Positions 7,671 through 16,892 of a stretch of 58,515 nt of DNA are shown one piece after another (positions within the stretch are counted from its first letter, which is position 1; each line of letters opens with the position of its first letter). The position numbers were made by a program, and so were the translations under genes. Origin of the DNA: UBA993 sp964389365 (GTDB lineage Bacteria; Bacillota; Dethiobacteria; DTU022); contig CAYMDO010000011.1 in NCBI GenBank assembly GCA_964389365.1, positions 1-58,515 of the forward strand. Direction: 5' to 3'. The notes beneath the pieces were generated by a model that saw only the letters and a list, made by a program, of their open reading frames with translations, had not been told where the DNA came from and searched no databases.

Positions 7671-8864
7671 TTAGATCTTAAAATAACTGAAGAGTTGGCC
7701 GAAGTTAAGACCGGCAATATTTTTTGTGCTGTAGCAGCTGTAAAGCTGGCGGTTGCCTTCTTCCAAATGTGAAGATTTTATACCGTGCGAGATGGAGAGA
7801 AAAGTTTCGATATAAGCTGCGAGCTGATCACAGGCCCGGATCAATTCACCGTCCAAGGGGGAGTAACTGTTATGGTTATAGAGCTCACCAATTTCGTGAG
7901 CCTGGACAATTTTAACCGCTCCATGATCAATAATCTTGTTGGAAAATTCATTTTCAGTGAAATAGCGCAGTTCGAAATGCCAGGTTGCCGGCAGCAGGGG
8001 AAAGACTCGCTCTTCAAGCTGGCGATATTCAATATCTTTAATTAGCTCTTCTATGCCGGCTACCGAGCGCTTGACCGGTGAAACAATATCCCGGGTCAGC
8101 ACTTCCGGCAGATCATGAAAAAGGCTTGCAAAATAGTTATTGTAAATTCGTTTCGGGCAGGCCTCGATCTCAACCGAGCAGAAATAACTCATCATCGCCA
8201 CAATTAGCATATGACCCATTACCGAGGTCTTAGGCACGCGCGGCGACTGCGCCCAACGCTGTTGAAAACGCAGCTGGCCGACCAAGTCAAGAAAATTTGC
8301 CGTTTTTTTGCCCAGGGTCAGCTTTTGGACTCCGGCTAAATCATAATGTTCCTCGATCTGGTTTTCGATAGCTGCCTTAGTGTCATTTAACCCGTAGAGC
8401 CCCTCGTTCAAGCGATAGATGATTGCAAATTCCCAGTTGGTTGCCAGGTAATGTGCTGCTTTAAGAATTCTTTTTTCCAGGCTGTTAGCCGCGTGATCAA
8501 AAAAGTATTCTTCCATTGCAGTTACCAGGTCTTTTTTAAAGTCGGTGATCTTGTCTTTTAATTGATCAATTACCCAACGGTTTAATTGATCTCCTTTTTC
8601 AGCCATCAGTTTATAGTAAATCGGCGGTTTTATGTCGGTCAGGACTATGCGGTGCAAAAACTCAAAAAGCCCTCCCTCGATCAGCAAAGGCCAGTCAATA
8701 CCAGCACCATGGTCGGCTTCCTCAATCTTGGCCAGAACATAGGCATAAACCATTTTATGTGACTGTTTATCAAGCTCAGTAAAGTGTTCGAAACGGATGT
8801 GATCGTTCCAGCGCTGGATACTGGCCGCTTCGAACAACAGCTCAAGCAGCTCTTTCCTGATCAT
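7671..8864 (-). CDS. HD-domain phosphohydrolase, YfbR-like
   Basis: A 397-residue soluble protein. Its second half contains HMLIVAMMSYFC followed by FASLFHDLPEVLTRDIVSPVK, the His / His-Asp metal-binding motifs in the form typical of the YfbR group of 5'-deoxynucleotidases. The first ~200 residues are helical and look like a second HD-type fold without a full metal set, giving a double-length protein compared with ~200-residue YfbR. The likely activity is metal-dependent hydrolysis of a phosphate ester, with the nucleotide substrate unproven. No strong SD is visible. It lies between tRNA-Pro and plsY; in related Firmicutes gpsA and spoIVA would be found at this point. Confidence 0.72.
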   Translation of the reverse strand: MIRKELLELLFEAASIQRWNDHIRFEHFTELDKQSHKMVYAYVLAKIEEADHGAGIDWPLLIEGGLFEFLHRIVLTDIKPPIYYKLMAEKGDQLNRWVIDQLKDKITDFKKDLVTAMEEYFFDHAANSLEKRILKAAHYLATNWEFAIIYRLNEGLYGLNDTKAAIENQIEEHYDLAGVQKLTLGKKTANFLDLVGQLRFQQRWAQSPRVPKTSVMGHMLIVAMMSYFCSVEIEACPKRIYNNYFASLFHDLPEVLTRDIVSPVKRSVAGIEELIKDIEYRQLEERVFPLLPATWHFELRYFTENEFSNKIIDHGAVKIVQAHEIGELYNHNSYSPLDGELIRACDQLAAYIETFLSISHGIKSSHLEEGNRQLYSCYSTKNIAGLNFGQLFSYFKI

Positions 8865-8911
8865 CGTTGAACACCGCCTTTTTAAAATGCTTCTGCTGTA
8901 ATATCTTTTTT

Positions 8912-9505
8912 TTAGTTCCTGGAACCAAACGTCAGTTTTGACTCAGTGCCGTTCAGCAGCCGTTTAATATTTGCCTGGTGGCGAACCACAACCAATGCTG
9001 CGGCGGCCAAACCAAAAATAATATATGAAAGATCAAACCCGAATAACCAGAAAAATAAGGGCACCACTAGCGATCCAAGTATTGAAGCCAGTGAAACATA
9101 ACGGGTTAACGCCAAGATGATGATGGCAACGATAATCAGTGTCAAAGCTACCCAACCGGATAGTGCAAACAACACCCCGATTGCCGTAGCAGCCGCCTTA
9201 CCTCCCTTAAACCTTAGGAAAATCGGAAAACTATGCCCCAGCATTACAAAGATCCCGGCGGCCAATGGCAGCATAGAACTGCTGGTAACAGCTTCAGCCC
9301 AAAAAACAACCATATAGCCTTTCAGCATGTCGAGAATAAAGACTGTTAGCGCCAGCTTCCAACCCATTACCCTTAAAACATTGGTTGCCCCAATATTGCC
9401 ACTGCCATGTTTACGGATATCCGTTTTTCCAACCAGTTTAGCAAAAATATAGCCAAAAGGGATGGATCCGATCAGGTAAGACAGAATTAAAATAACTGTA
9501 GCCAA
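8912..9505 (-). CDS. plsY: acyl-phosphate:glycerol-3-phosphate acyltransferase
   Basis: Integral membrane enzyme that acylates glycerol-3-phosphate from acyl-phosphate, the first step of phospholipid synthesis. The 197 residues have five or six hydrophobic segments and the PlsY motifs SIPFGYIFAKLVGKTDIRKHGSGN (split here as SIPFGY and KHGSGNIGATN), GHSFPIFLRFKGGKAAAT and VVRHQANIKRL. The TTG start has GAGGTG 8 nt upstream. It follows der with a 3-nt gap, so the two are co-transcribed. Confidence 0.94.
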   Translation of the reverse strand: MATVILILSYLIGSIPFGYIFAKLVGKTDIRKHGSGNIGATNVLRVMGWKLALTVFILDMLKGYMVVFWAEAVTSSSMLPLAAGIFVMLGHSFPIFLRFKGGKAAATAIGVLFALSGWVALTLIIVAIIILALTRYVSLASILGSLVVPLFFWLFGFDLSYIIFGLAAAALVVVRHQANIKRLLNGTESKLTFGSRN

Positions 9506-9508
9506 AAA

Positions 9509-10840
9509 CTAATCACCTCTGCGCTGACGTTTCTTAAATTTAATTATGATCGGGGTTCCCTTGAAACCAAAGGATTCCCGCAACCTATTTTCAAGGTAGC
9601 GTTTATAAGAAAAGTGAATCAAATCCGGTTCATTTGCAAAAACCACAAATGTCGGCGGTTTAACTTCCGGCTGAGTCATGTAGAACAGTCTGACCTTCTT
9701 GCCTTTTACTGCGGGAGGAGGGTTCACCGCCACCACATCCTCCAGCAGCTCATTTATAAGCGAAGTGCTAATACGTTTGTGTTGTTCTTGCCAGGTTTGC
9801 AATATCAGGGGGTATAGCTGATTAAGCTTCCAGCCGGTCAAAGCCGAAAGAAAAACCTGGTGGGCATAAGGCACAAAACTAAATTGGCGCCTGATCAAAT
9901 CAAGGTATTCCGCACGCGCATGCTCGGTACTCCGGGCTATATCCCACTTGTTAACAACCAGGACTAAACCCCGCCCGGCCTGATCGACATAACCGGCCAA
10001 ACGTTGATCCTGATCAGTAACCCCTTCCACCCCATCAAGCAATAACAGGGCCAGATCGGCTCTCTGCACCGCTTTCAATGAGCGCAGAATACTGTAATAC
10101 TCTACCGCTTCTTTAACTTTACTCTTGCGCCGGATCCCGGCTGTATCTATTAACAGGTAGGGCTGTTCTGCATATTCAAAGTAAGTGTCTATGGCATCTC
10201 TGGTAGTTCCCGGAATCTCGCTGACGATAACTCTTTCTTCACCAAGCAGCTTGTTTATCAGTGATGATTTTCCGACATTGGGCCTGCCGATAACCGCTAC
10301 TTTTACCGTATCCGGCCGATATTGATCTTCATCCTGACTTGTAGCCGAAGGCAGCAAGCTTAAGATTAGATCCAGCAATTCTCCAATGCCTTTGCCATGC
10401 GAAGCTGAGATCGTCAGCGGTTCGCCAAAACCCAGGCTGTAAAACCCATATTTTGACGCTTCCTGTCCATAAATATCAATCTTGTTGACCACCGGTATAA
10501 CCTGCTTGCCGCTGCGCCTGAGCATCAAACCGATTTCCTCATCAAGCGCTGTTAAGCCTTGCCGGCCATCGAGCAAAAATATTATCAGGTTAGCTTCATC
10601 CACCGCTAGTTCAACCTGCCGCCGGACTAAAACCGATATGCGATCTGCGCTATCAAAAGTTACACCGCCGGTATCAATAATAACCAGTTCCCGTCCACTC
10701 CATTCAGCAATTCCATAAAGACGGTCCCTGGTAACCCCGGGTACTTTTTCCTCGATAGCGGTCCGGGCTGTCGTCAAACGGTTAAAAAGCGTTGATTTGC
10801 CAACATTCGGTCTGCCAACTATAGCTATAATATTACTCAC
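9509..10840 (-). CDS. der: ribosome biogenesis GTPase Der (EngA)
   Basis: Double GTPase acting in 50S ribosomal subunit maturation. The 443 residues contain two complete G domains (GRPNVGKSTLFNR, DTGG, NKID; then GRPNVGKSSLINK, DTAG, NKWD) and a C-terminal KH-like domain ending in a basic tail (KFKKRQRRGD). GTG start with GGGGAG six bases upstream. It heads der-plsY. Confidence 0.97.
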   Translation of the reverse strand: MSNIIAIVGRPNVGKSTLFNRLTTARTAIEEKVPGVTRDRLYGIAEWSGRELVIIDTGGVTFDSADRISVLVRRQVELAVDEANLIIFLLDGRQGLTALDEEIGLMLRRSGKQVIPVVNKIDIYGQEASKYGFYSLGFGEPLTISASHGKGIGELLDLILSLLPSATSQDEDQYRPDTVKVAVIGRPNVGKSSLINKLLGEERVIVSEIPGTTRDAIDTYFEYAEQPYLLIDTAGIRRKSKVKEAVEYYSILRSLKAVQRADLALLLLDGVEGVTDQDQRLAGYVDQAGRGLVLVVNKWDIARSTEHARAEYLDLIRRQFSFVPYAHQVFLSALTGWKLNQLYPLILQTWQEQHKRISTSLINELLEDVVAVNPPPAVKGKKVRLFYMTQPEVKPPTFVVFANEPDLIHFSYKRYLENRLRESFGFKGTPIIIKFKKRQRRGD

Positions 10841-10873
10841 AGAAATTCTCCCCTAAGGTTCCGGCCGATGATT

Positions 10874-12208
10874 TTAGGATAGATATTCGCTTAATGTATC
10901 AATTAGCTCAAGAGGCCCTTTTACAGCTTTCAGCGGAACATTCAAATTAGCCTCGACTTCTTCAATAGTTAAGTTATCAAGGAATAGGTCGCCGCCCTCC
11001 CGTAAAAGATTATTCGCGATAAAAACCAGATCTCCCTTTTCTTCTTCCTCCAGCGCTTTTAGCAAATCCCTCCCGGTAAGCAATCCGGAAACAGTTACCT
11101 GCTTTCCAAAAAAGTGATTCTTGGCAATAACCAGGTTTACTGAAAGACCCTCGATCTGTTTCAGGCTGGTGGTCAGCTTTTCTAAGATGGATGCGGCAGC
11201 ATTACCGGTAACTATGGTTATTGCCAATTCCCGGCTGAAATAACTTATTTTCGGTAGTTTTTCTATCATTTGCTCAAGCTCTTCCAGAAAAAGCCTTGCC
11301 AGGCCGACCCCATTTTCTAGCTGCGGGTAACCTTCATAAGCATCATCCGAAGGATAATCAAAAGAGGCCAGGTTATAAAATTCGTCAGCCAAATAAATAA
11401 AACGACTGGCACGGTCGGATAAAAACTTATCCTGCACTGCTTCTATTTGTTTGATCAAAATACGCGCTTCATCCGCACCGAAACCTCTGAGCGCATGGTT
11501 CCAGGAGCGGTGTCTGGTCAAACCTACAGGCACTAAGGCCACGCTTAAAATATATTCACCCAGGGAAGCCAGATCCGAGATCGATCTTTCCAGCTCGGAG
11601 CCAGTATTAAGACCGGGGCAAAGCACCAGCTGGCAGTGAAATTTAATGCCGGCTCGAACCAGCCGCTTTAAGTTAGAAAGGCCTTTCCCAGCCAGCTTTG
11701 AACCCATCATCCTTATGCGCAGATCAGGGTTAGTGCTATGTACAGAAACATAGAGCGGGCTCATCTGCAGTCTGATAATCCGCTTCAGGTCATTTTCCCT
11801 GACCCGGTTTAGGGTAATATAATTTCCATATAAAAATGAAAGCCGGTAATCATCATCTTTAATATATAAAGCACTGCGCAACCCCTGCGGGTTTTGATCG
11901 ACAAAGCAAAAAATACACTGGTTGGGACAGCTCTGCAACCGGTTGATGGTCAGCGGTTTAAAGCGTAAACCCAGGCTGCTGCCGGCAGATTTTCGGATTC
12001 TAATTCTATTGAGCCGGCCGTCATCCCGGACCAATAATAATACCAGCTGATCATCAGTTTCAAGAATCCTGTAATCAATCAGGTCTCCAATTTTTCGGTT
12101 ATCTATACGAAGCAGCTTCCAACCAGCCCTGATACCGGCCCTGTAAGCAGGTGAGCCGGGTGCAACATAATCAATTAAGTGTCCTTTATCCAGGTGCTGC
12201 CCAGGCAT
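10874..12208 (-). CDS. PDZ / radical SAM / DUF512 family protein
   Basis: About 444 residues from the preferred start MPGQHLDKG, which has GGAGAGAAGG just upstream; an in-frame ATG at 12229 has none. An N-terminal PDZ-like segment (YVAPGSPAYRAGIRAGWKLLRID) is followed by a CPNQCIFCF cluster that resembles, but does not exactly match, the canonical radical SAM CxxxCxxC, and a C-terminal DUF512 region with VTGNAAAS. Proteins of this architecture sit next to der in many Clostridia. Their reaction is not known to me. It precedes der by 33 nt and is likely in the same operon. Confidence 0.85.
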   Translation of the reverse strand: MPGQHLDKGHLIDYVAPGSPAYRAGIRAGWKLLRIDNRKIGDLIDYRILETDDQLVLLLVRDDGRLNRIRIRKSAGSSLGLRFKPLTINRLQSCPNQCIFCFVDQNPQGLRSALYIKDDDYRLSFLYGNYITLNRVRENDLKRIIRLQMSPLYVSVHSTNPDLRIRMMGSKLAGKGLSNLKRLVRAGIKFHCQLVLCPGLNTGSELERSISDLASLGEYILSVALVPVGLTRHRSWNHALRGFGADEARILIKQIEAVQDKFLSDRASRFIYLADEFYNLASFDYPSDDAYEGYPQLENGVGLARLFLEELEQMIEKLPKISYFSRELAITIVTGNAAASILEKLTTSLKQIEGLSVNLVIAKNHFFGKQVTVSGLLTGRDLLKALEEEEKGDLVFIANNLLREGGDLFLDNLTIEEVEANLNVPLKAVKGPLELIDTLSEYLS

Positions 12209-12229
12209 CGCTTGCCTTCTCTCCTTCAT

Positions 12230-12635
12230 ACGTATTATGAACAGCGTGCATAATAGTCCGGGTCAGAGCCCCGTCATTCCAACCATTCGCCGGACGATTT
12301 CCTGATATACGCACAAAGGCGCCTAAAAAAGCACGGTTACCATCATCCACTACCATTTAACAGGCAATGTTTTAAGAAATTTGCAAAGTTTCAGCCCTGA
12401 CTGTCTCGGTCGCATGCAGGACCATTTATACGGTAACATAGGAGAAAATATTGGCACAAATACGTCCATTGAAGTTATATTTGCAGACAAATTTAAAACT
12501 ATCCAGGCACGCAGGATTTTTAAGGGCTACCGGTTGTGAACCTACTGCCATTGGCAAAGATAATTTTCCGGCGATAGTTACCAGGTTGGCATTAATCGTC
12601 CGGGTCAGGCCATTACCGCCAGTGTTCGTATTTAT
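12230..12635. other. ~400-bp intergenic region, no supported gene
   Basis: Lies between the DUF512 gene and the terminator of the ispH-rpsA operon. Short open frames exist on both strands (for example minus 12426-12665, plus from a TTG near 12451) but they run through the terminator or antisense to rpsA. On the minus strand the segment CTGACCCGGAC occurs twice (around 12602-12613 and 12254-12265) with similar flanks, and both copies can be read as LTRTI preceded by glycine/asparagine-rich residues. That may be a remnant of a decayed gene. The promoter for the DUF512-der-plsY unit should be here but no clear -35/-10 pair was found. Confidence 0.4.
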
Positions 12636-12636
12636 T

Positions 12637-12663
12637 AAAAGGGGCGAACAGCGCATTCGCCCC
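12637..12663 (-). terminator. intrinsic terminator after ispH-rpsA
   Basis: An 8-bp perfect stem GGGGCGAA (12641-12648) / TTCGCCCC (12656-12663) with a 7-nt loop, followed on the minus strand by TTTTAATAA. It lies 15 nt past the ispH-rpsA stop and ends the large minus-strand operon that starts at 20.0 kb. Confidence 0.85.
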
Positions 12664-12677
12664 AAATATCCGGGCTT

Positions 12678-14741
12678 TTATTCCTGGCCGTCTTCAGCTT
12701 CCCCTACTTCGGGTATTGCCAGCGTTTTGCTGTTCATCTCTTTAGTACGCGGAGTGCCATTACTAAAAAGGTCGCCGAAAAGATCACCCAGGGTAACGTT
12801 CCCGCTTTCCGAGCTGTTGAGAACATTATTATCAACATTTGGTACAGCTCCTCCGGCTTCGGTGACGCTGAGACTGATCCGTTTGTTTTTGGGTTTAATC
12901 TCTAATATCTTAACCTCTATCTCATCTTTTTCCTGTAACACCTCGGAAGGATGCTTGACATGAAAATCCGCCAGCTGTGATATGTGAGCCAACCCTTCCA
13001 AACCATCTTTAATTTCAATGAATGCACCAAAATTAGTGATCCTGGTCACTTTGCCGGTGACTATCTGGCCGCTTTCCAGGCCTTCGACAGATTTCAACCA
13101 GGGATCGGGTAAGGTTTTTCGAATACTGAGGCTGACCCGTTCTTTTTCGGGGATCACTTCCAGCACTTCAACGTCTAACTGCTCGCCTACTTTCAGGATT
13201 TCACCCGGGTGATTGACACGCTCCCAGGAAATTTCCGATACGTGAACCAGGCCGTCAATGCCGCCTATATCGACAAATGCTCCGAAGTTAGTTAAACGCT
13301 TAACGGTTCCGCCGATTACAGAACCGACCTTTATCGCTTTCAGAGTATCTTCTTTCTTTTTGGCGTCAATCTCTACCATAATTATTTTACGGTTAAGGAT
13401 CAACTTTGTTTTATTGCGGTCGAACTCAATTATTTTAAATTCAAGCGGCTGATCTTTAAAAACGGCAAAATCCTGCACGTAACTGGTATCAACCAGTGAT
13501 CCCGGCATAAAACCTTCCACACCGGCTCCGAGGTCAATAACCAGACCGGCATTAACCACCTGCTTAACCACGCCTGAGGCAACCGTTCCGTTGTCATAAA
13601 CATCAAGCAATTCATTTATCTTTTTGTCACGGGCCAATCTTTTATGTGAAACGACTATTTTCCCTTCATGCCCCTCATCTTCAATTACAGTAACTTCAAT
13701 TTCATCTTCAGGAGCAAAAAGATCGGACAGAGCTTTACCTGTTTCCAGGTGCACTTCGCCGACAGGGAGTACAGCCTCTGATTTGCTGCCGATATCGACA
13801 AACACTTCGTCATTGGTAACCCTTACTACTTTTCCGGTAACCTGCTCGCCTATCTGGGCTACCTTAATTTCTTCGTCAAACTGAAACTGTTCTTCTTTCT
13901 GTACTTCCAAATTCTCTTTCTCCATACTTTCCACAACCTCCTTAATCATCCATGGGGGAGTTGACGCACCGGCAGTAACACCGATTACCGCAAATTGGTC
14001 AATAAATGACCGCTGCAACTCCCTTGCACTGTTTACCCGGCATGCTGGTTTAAGCTGCCGGCACCTATTATAAAGGGTCATCGTGTTGGCACTGTTTGCA
14101 CTTCCAACTACAATAAAAGCGTCAACCCTTTCTGACATGGTTAATACTTCTTCCTGGCGCAACCGCGTTTCCGGACAGATTGTATTATAAACCATACCGT
14201 CAAAGTGTGCATCCCGAAATATTTTTTGGGCCTGGCAGAAAAGATCGGGGTCACAGGTTGTCTGCGCAATTAAGGCAGCCGGCTTATCAATTGCCAGTTC
14301 CTTCAGCTCATCTAGATTCGCCACCACCACAGCATCTTCACCGGCCCACCCTACCAAGCTTTCAACTTCGGGATGGCTGCGGTTACCGAAAATGACGATC
14401 ATCACTTTGCGCTCGGCAAGCTCACGGGCAATCTCCTGGACCCTTTTAACCCGGGGGCACGTCAGATCGATTATTTCCCTGTTATGCAGTTTTTTCAGGG
14501 CAGCTAACAGATGAGGAGCAACACCATGGGTTCTGATTGCCAGATATGAACCACGGGCATTATCCAGCCGATCAATTTTATAAATATTCCGTTCCGAGAG
14601 ATATTCAACAACTTGTTCGTTGTGAACCAAATCACCTAATACAGAGCCTTCGCCAAACCGTTCAGCCTGATCCAGCAAACGCTTAAAAGCTTTGTCTACT
14701 CCCGAACAAAAACCTGCCTTTTTTGCCATAATTACCTTCAA
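12678..14741 (-). CDS. ispH-rpsA: 4-hydroxy-3-methylbut-2-enyl diphosphate reductase fused to S1 RNA-binding domains
   Basis: A 687-residue fusion. The N-terminal part (1-~285) is IspH, the last enzyme of the MEP isoprenoid pathway, with its three iron-sulfur ligands C12 (GFCSGV), C95 (LTCPRV) and C189 (TICPET). The C-terminal part (about 297-655) has four S1 domains (for example GQIVTGKVTRITNFGAF), like ribosomal protein S1, with an acidic tail. This fusion is known in Clostridia. The TTG start overlaps the plsC stop codon (TTGA); a second in-frame ATG lies four codons in. It is the last gene of the operon and shares a pathway with dxs and ispA elsewhere in the window. Confidence 0.95.
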   Translation of the reverse strand: MKVIMAKKAGFCSGVDKAFKRLLDQAERFGEGSVLGDLVHNEQVVEYLSERNIYKIDRLDNARGSYLAIRTHGVAPHLLAALKKLHNREIIDLTCPRVKRVQEIARELAERKVMIVIFGNRSHPEVESLVGWAGEDAVVVANLDELKELAIDKPAALIAQTTCDPDLFCQAQKIFRDAHFDGMVYNTICPETRLRQEEVLTMSERVDAFIVVGSANSANTMTLYNRCRQLKPACRVNSARELQRSFIDQFAVIGVTAGASTPPWMIKEVVESMEKENLEVQKEEQFQFDEEIKVAQIGEQVTGKVVRVTNDEVFVDIGSKSEAVLPVGEVHLETGKALSDLFAPEDEIEVTVIEDEGHEGKIVVSHKRLARDKKINELLDVYDNGTVASGVVKQVVNAGLVIDLGAGVEGFMPGSLVDTSYVQDFAVFKDQPLEFKIIEFDRNKTKLILNRKIIMVEIDAKKKEDTLKAIKVGSVIGGTVKRLTNFGAFVDIGGIDGLVHVSEISWERVNHPGEILKVGEQLDVEVLEVIPEKERVSLSIRKTLPDPWLKSVEGLESGQIVTGKVTRITNFGAFIEIKDGLEGLAHISQLADFHVKHPSEVLQEKDEIEVKILEIKPKNKRISLSVTEAGGAVPNVDNNVLNSSESGNVTLGDLFGDLFSNGTPRTKEMNSKTLAIPEVGEAEDGQE

Positions 14742-15343
14742 CAGTTTCTGTTCTCCGCCAGTAACCGACAGATAGCATTCATTATTGTGTCGCTCATTAT
14801 TTCCAGTTGCTCCCTTTTTTCATTCTTTTTTTCATAGACAAGCGGTGGAAGGACAAACGGTTTCCCGATATGCACCCTGATTTTTTTAAACAGGCGGTAT
14901 GGACCTTCCACTGCCACAGGCAGGATCGGAACACCACTGCGGACGGCGATCAGGGCTGCTCCATTATAAGCTTTCTGCATTACACCGCTTTTACTGCGTG
15001 TCCCTTCCGGGAACAGGCCTAAAACATGTCCTTCTTTTAAAATCAGGTAAGCTTTCTTGACGGCAATCAAATCCGCCTCCTGGCGGTTGACAGGGAAAGC
15101 CCCTGCTCTGATCAGTAAATAACGTAAGATATAATTGCTAAAAAGCTCTTTTTTAGCCATGTAGTTAATTCTGTACCATGCCGGAAACGCTGCCCCCACT
15201 GCGAATGGGTCAAGCCAGCTAATGTGGTTGGCACAGACTATAAAAGGCTTGCGACCGGGGATATTGGCCCTGCCGACGATTTGCAACCGGTAAAATGTTT
15301 TTAGGTAAAGCAAAAATACTAAGCGTGCAACATAATACAGCAA
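14738..15343 (-). CDS. plsC: 1-acyl-sn-glycerol-3-phosphate acyltransferase
   Basis: Adds the second acyl chain to make phosphatidic acid at the inner membrane face. The 201 residues have an N-terminal hydrophobic segment, the catalytic NHISWLDP (HX4D) motif, the FPEGTRSKSG motif and the VPILPVAVEGP block. TTG start with AGGTG six bases upstream. Follows cmk after 18 nt and overlaps ispH-rpsA by 4 nt. The small-acyltransferase family length fits. Confidence 0.93.
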   Translation of the reverse strand: MLYYVARLVFLLYLKTFYRLQIVGRANIPGRKPFIVCANHISWLDPFAVGAAFPAWYRINYMAKKELFSNYILRYLLIRAGAFPVNRQEADLIAVKKAYLILKEGHVLGLFPEGTRSKSGVMQKAYNGAALIAVRSGVPILPVAVEGPYRLFKKIRVHIGKPFVLPPLVYEKKNEKREQLEIMSDTIMNAICRLLAENRNC

Positions 15344-15361
15344 ATTTTCACCTATTCCTTT

Positions 15362-16042
15362 TCAGGGTTTATTTCCGGTGCCGATGACCCTGATTATCTC
15401 ATTAACTACTCCCTCAATATCCATATTGGTCGTATCAATAACTACCGCGTCCTGTACAATTGTCAGCGGTGAATCTTCACGTTGTGAATCTATTCTGTCC
15501 CGTTTAGTAATCTGCTCAGAAACCTCTCCAGAACTGTGGGCAATGCCTTTTACCAGCTGCTCCAGGTTACGCCTTTTTATTCTTTCTTCAAGCGAGGCAT
15601 CGAGATAAAATTTATAATCTGCATCCGGAAGCACTACCGATGTGATATCTCTGCCCTCCATGATAATCCCGTTTGCCTTGGAAGCAATCTGCTGCTGCAA
15701 AGCAACCATGTGACGACGAACAACAGATTGGGCTGATACCGGAGAAACCATATCGTTGATATAAGGTTTGCGAATTTCTTCCGTCACGTCTTCGCCGTCC
15801 AAAAAAACTTCTTCTTGGCCCTTCAGGCAGATAGATGTCTGGTTCAGGGCAGATCTGAGGGCTTCAATATTATTCAAATCAATTTTGTCCCGCAAGATCT
15901 TCAAGGTGATGGCCCTGTACATGGCCCCTGTGTCCAAGTACCGCAAACCGAGACGCCCGGCCACTTCACGGGCTACTGTGCTTTTTCCTGCTCCAGCCGG
16001 CCCGTCAATCGCCACTTTCGGTTTTTTTTGCATAGCATTCAC
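15362..16042 (-). CDS. cmk: (d)CMP kinase
   Basis: Phosphorylates CMP and dCMP with ATP. The 226-residue protein has a Walker A loop (AIDGPAGAGKST), the LDTGAMYRAI substrate-binding segment and the EGRDITSVVLPDAD motif, with a normal lid region (RIKRRNLEQ). A GTG start three codons before an ATG is possible for either. It is in the standard Firmicutes order rluB-cmk-plsC-ispH-rpsA, with 125 nt separating it from rluB. Confidence 0.95.
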   Translation of the reverse strand: MNAMQKKPKVAIDGPAGAGKSTVAREVAGRLGLRYLDTGAMYRAITLKILRDKIDLNNIEALRSALNQTSICLKGQEEVFLDGEDVTEEIRKPYINDMVSPVSAQSVVRRHMVALQQQIASKANGIIMEGRDITSVVLPDADYKFYLDASLEERIKRRNLEQLVKGIAHSSGEVSEQITKRDRIDSQREDSPLTIVQDAVVIDTTNMDIEGVVNEIIRVIGTGNKP

Positions 16043-16167
16043 TTTAAGCTATATGCTCCCAGTATCAGTTTTGTGAGTTAAATAAGAATATTTCTGAATC
16101 AGCTTTCTTATTTTCTCATTTGCAATGTTTTTTTGCAAACCGCCGGAATAATAACAAAAGCCATTCC

Positions 16168-16887
16168 TTAAAGCCGAACCAGTCGGTACAAGCGTTCCAC
16201 TTCTTCTTCCGATAGGGGGCGAAAAGTTCCTTTCGGCAGCGATGCTGCTGTTATTCCGGCAAAACTGATTCTCTCCAGATCGTAAACCGGATGGTTAATT
16301 GCAGCCAGCATCTTTTTTACCTGCCTTTTTCTTCCTTCGGTTAAAGTGATCAGCAGCTGCGAGCGCATTTTATTCTGATCGGTTTTTATAACCTTAACTG
16401 CAGCCGGAACGCATACAGTACCGTCTACTTCAACCCCTTTTAGTAAACGTTCGAGCGCTTTTTTCCCAGGAATCCCTTTAATCCCGGCCCGGTATATCTT
16501 ACTGATGCAATACCGCGGGTGGGTTAACCGGTATGCAAGTTTTCCATCATTTGTTAATAGCAGGACTCCGCTGCTATCTGCGTCAAGCCTGCCCACCGGA
16601 AAAAGACGTTTCTGTTGATCTTTGAGCAACCACATAACAGTTGGCCGGTTGTGCGGATCACGAACGGTGGTTAGGTAACCAGGCGGTTTATTCAGTAAAA
16701 TGTATAATTTTACATCCTGTAGCTTAATTCTCTCGCCGTTAACCGTAACTATATCTTCTTCTGTCACAGTAGTTTGAGGCTTTAGCTCGACTAATCCGTT
16801 TACTCTGACACGGCCTTCAGCAATTATGCCTTCTGCCGCTCTTCGTGAAGCAATACCAGCCTGCGCCAGTAATTTCGCCAAACGCAT
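16168..16887 (-). CDS. rluB: 23S rRNA pseudouridine synthase, RluB family
   Basis: Makes a pseudouridine in 23S rRNA helix 89 (by family; B. subtilis and E. coli RluB act at 2605). The 239 residues have an N-terminal S4 domain (MRLAKLLAQAGIASRRAAEGII) and a catalytic domain with the aspartate in GRLDADSSGVLLLTNDG. It follows scpB after only 5 nt; in spore-formers dacB and spmAB normally lie between them. Confidence 0.95.
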   Translation of the reverse strand: MRLAKLLAQAGIASRRAAEGIIAEGRVRVNGLVELKPQTTVTEEDIVTVNGERIKLQDVKLYILLNKPPGYLTTVRDPHNRPTVMWLLKDQQKRLFPVGRLDADSSGVLLLTNDGKLAYRLTHPRYCISKIYRAGIKGIPGKKALERLLKGVEVDGTVCVPAAVKVIKTDQNKMRSQLLITLTEGRKRQVKKMLAAINHPVYDLERISFAGITAASLPKGTFRPLSEEEVERLYRLVRL

Positions 16888-16892
16888 CGCGC

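Noticed and set aside
12426..12963. Minus frame 12426-12665 and plus frame from ~12451 into rpsA
   Set aside because: The first runs through a strong terminator stem; the second is antisense to the S1 domains. Neither resembles a known protein.
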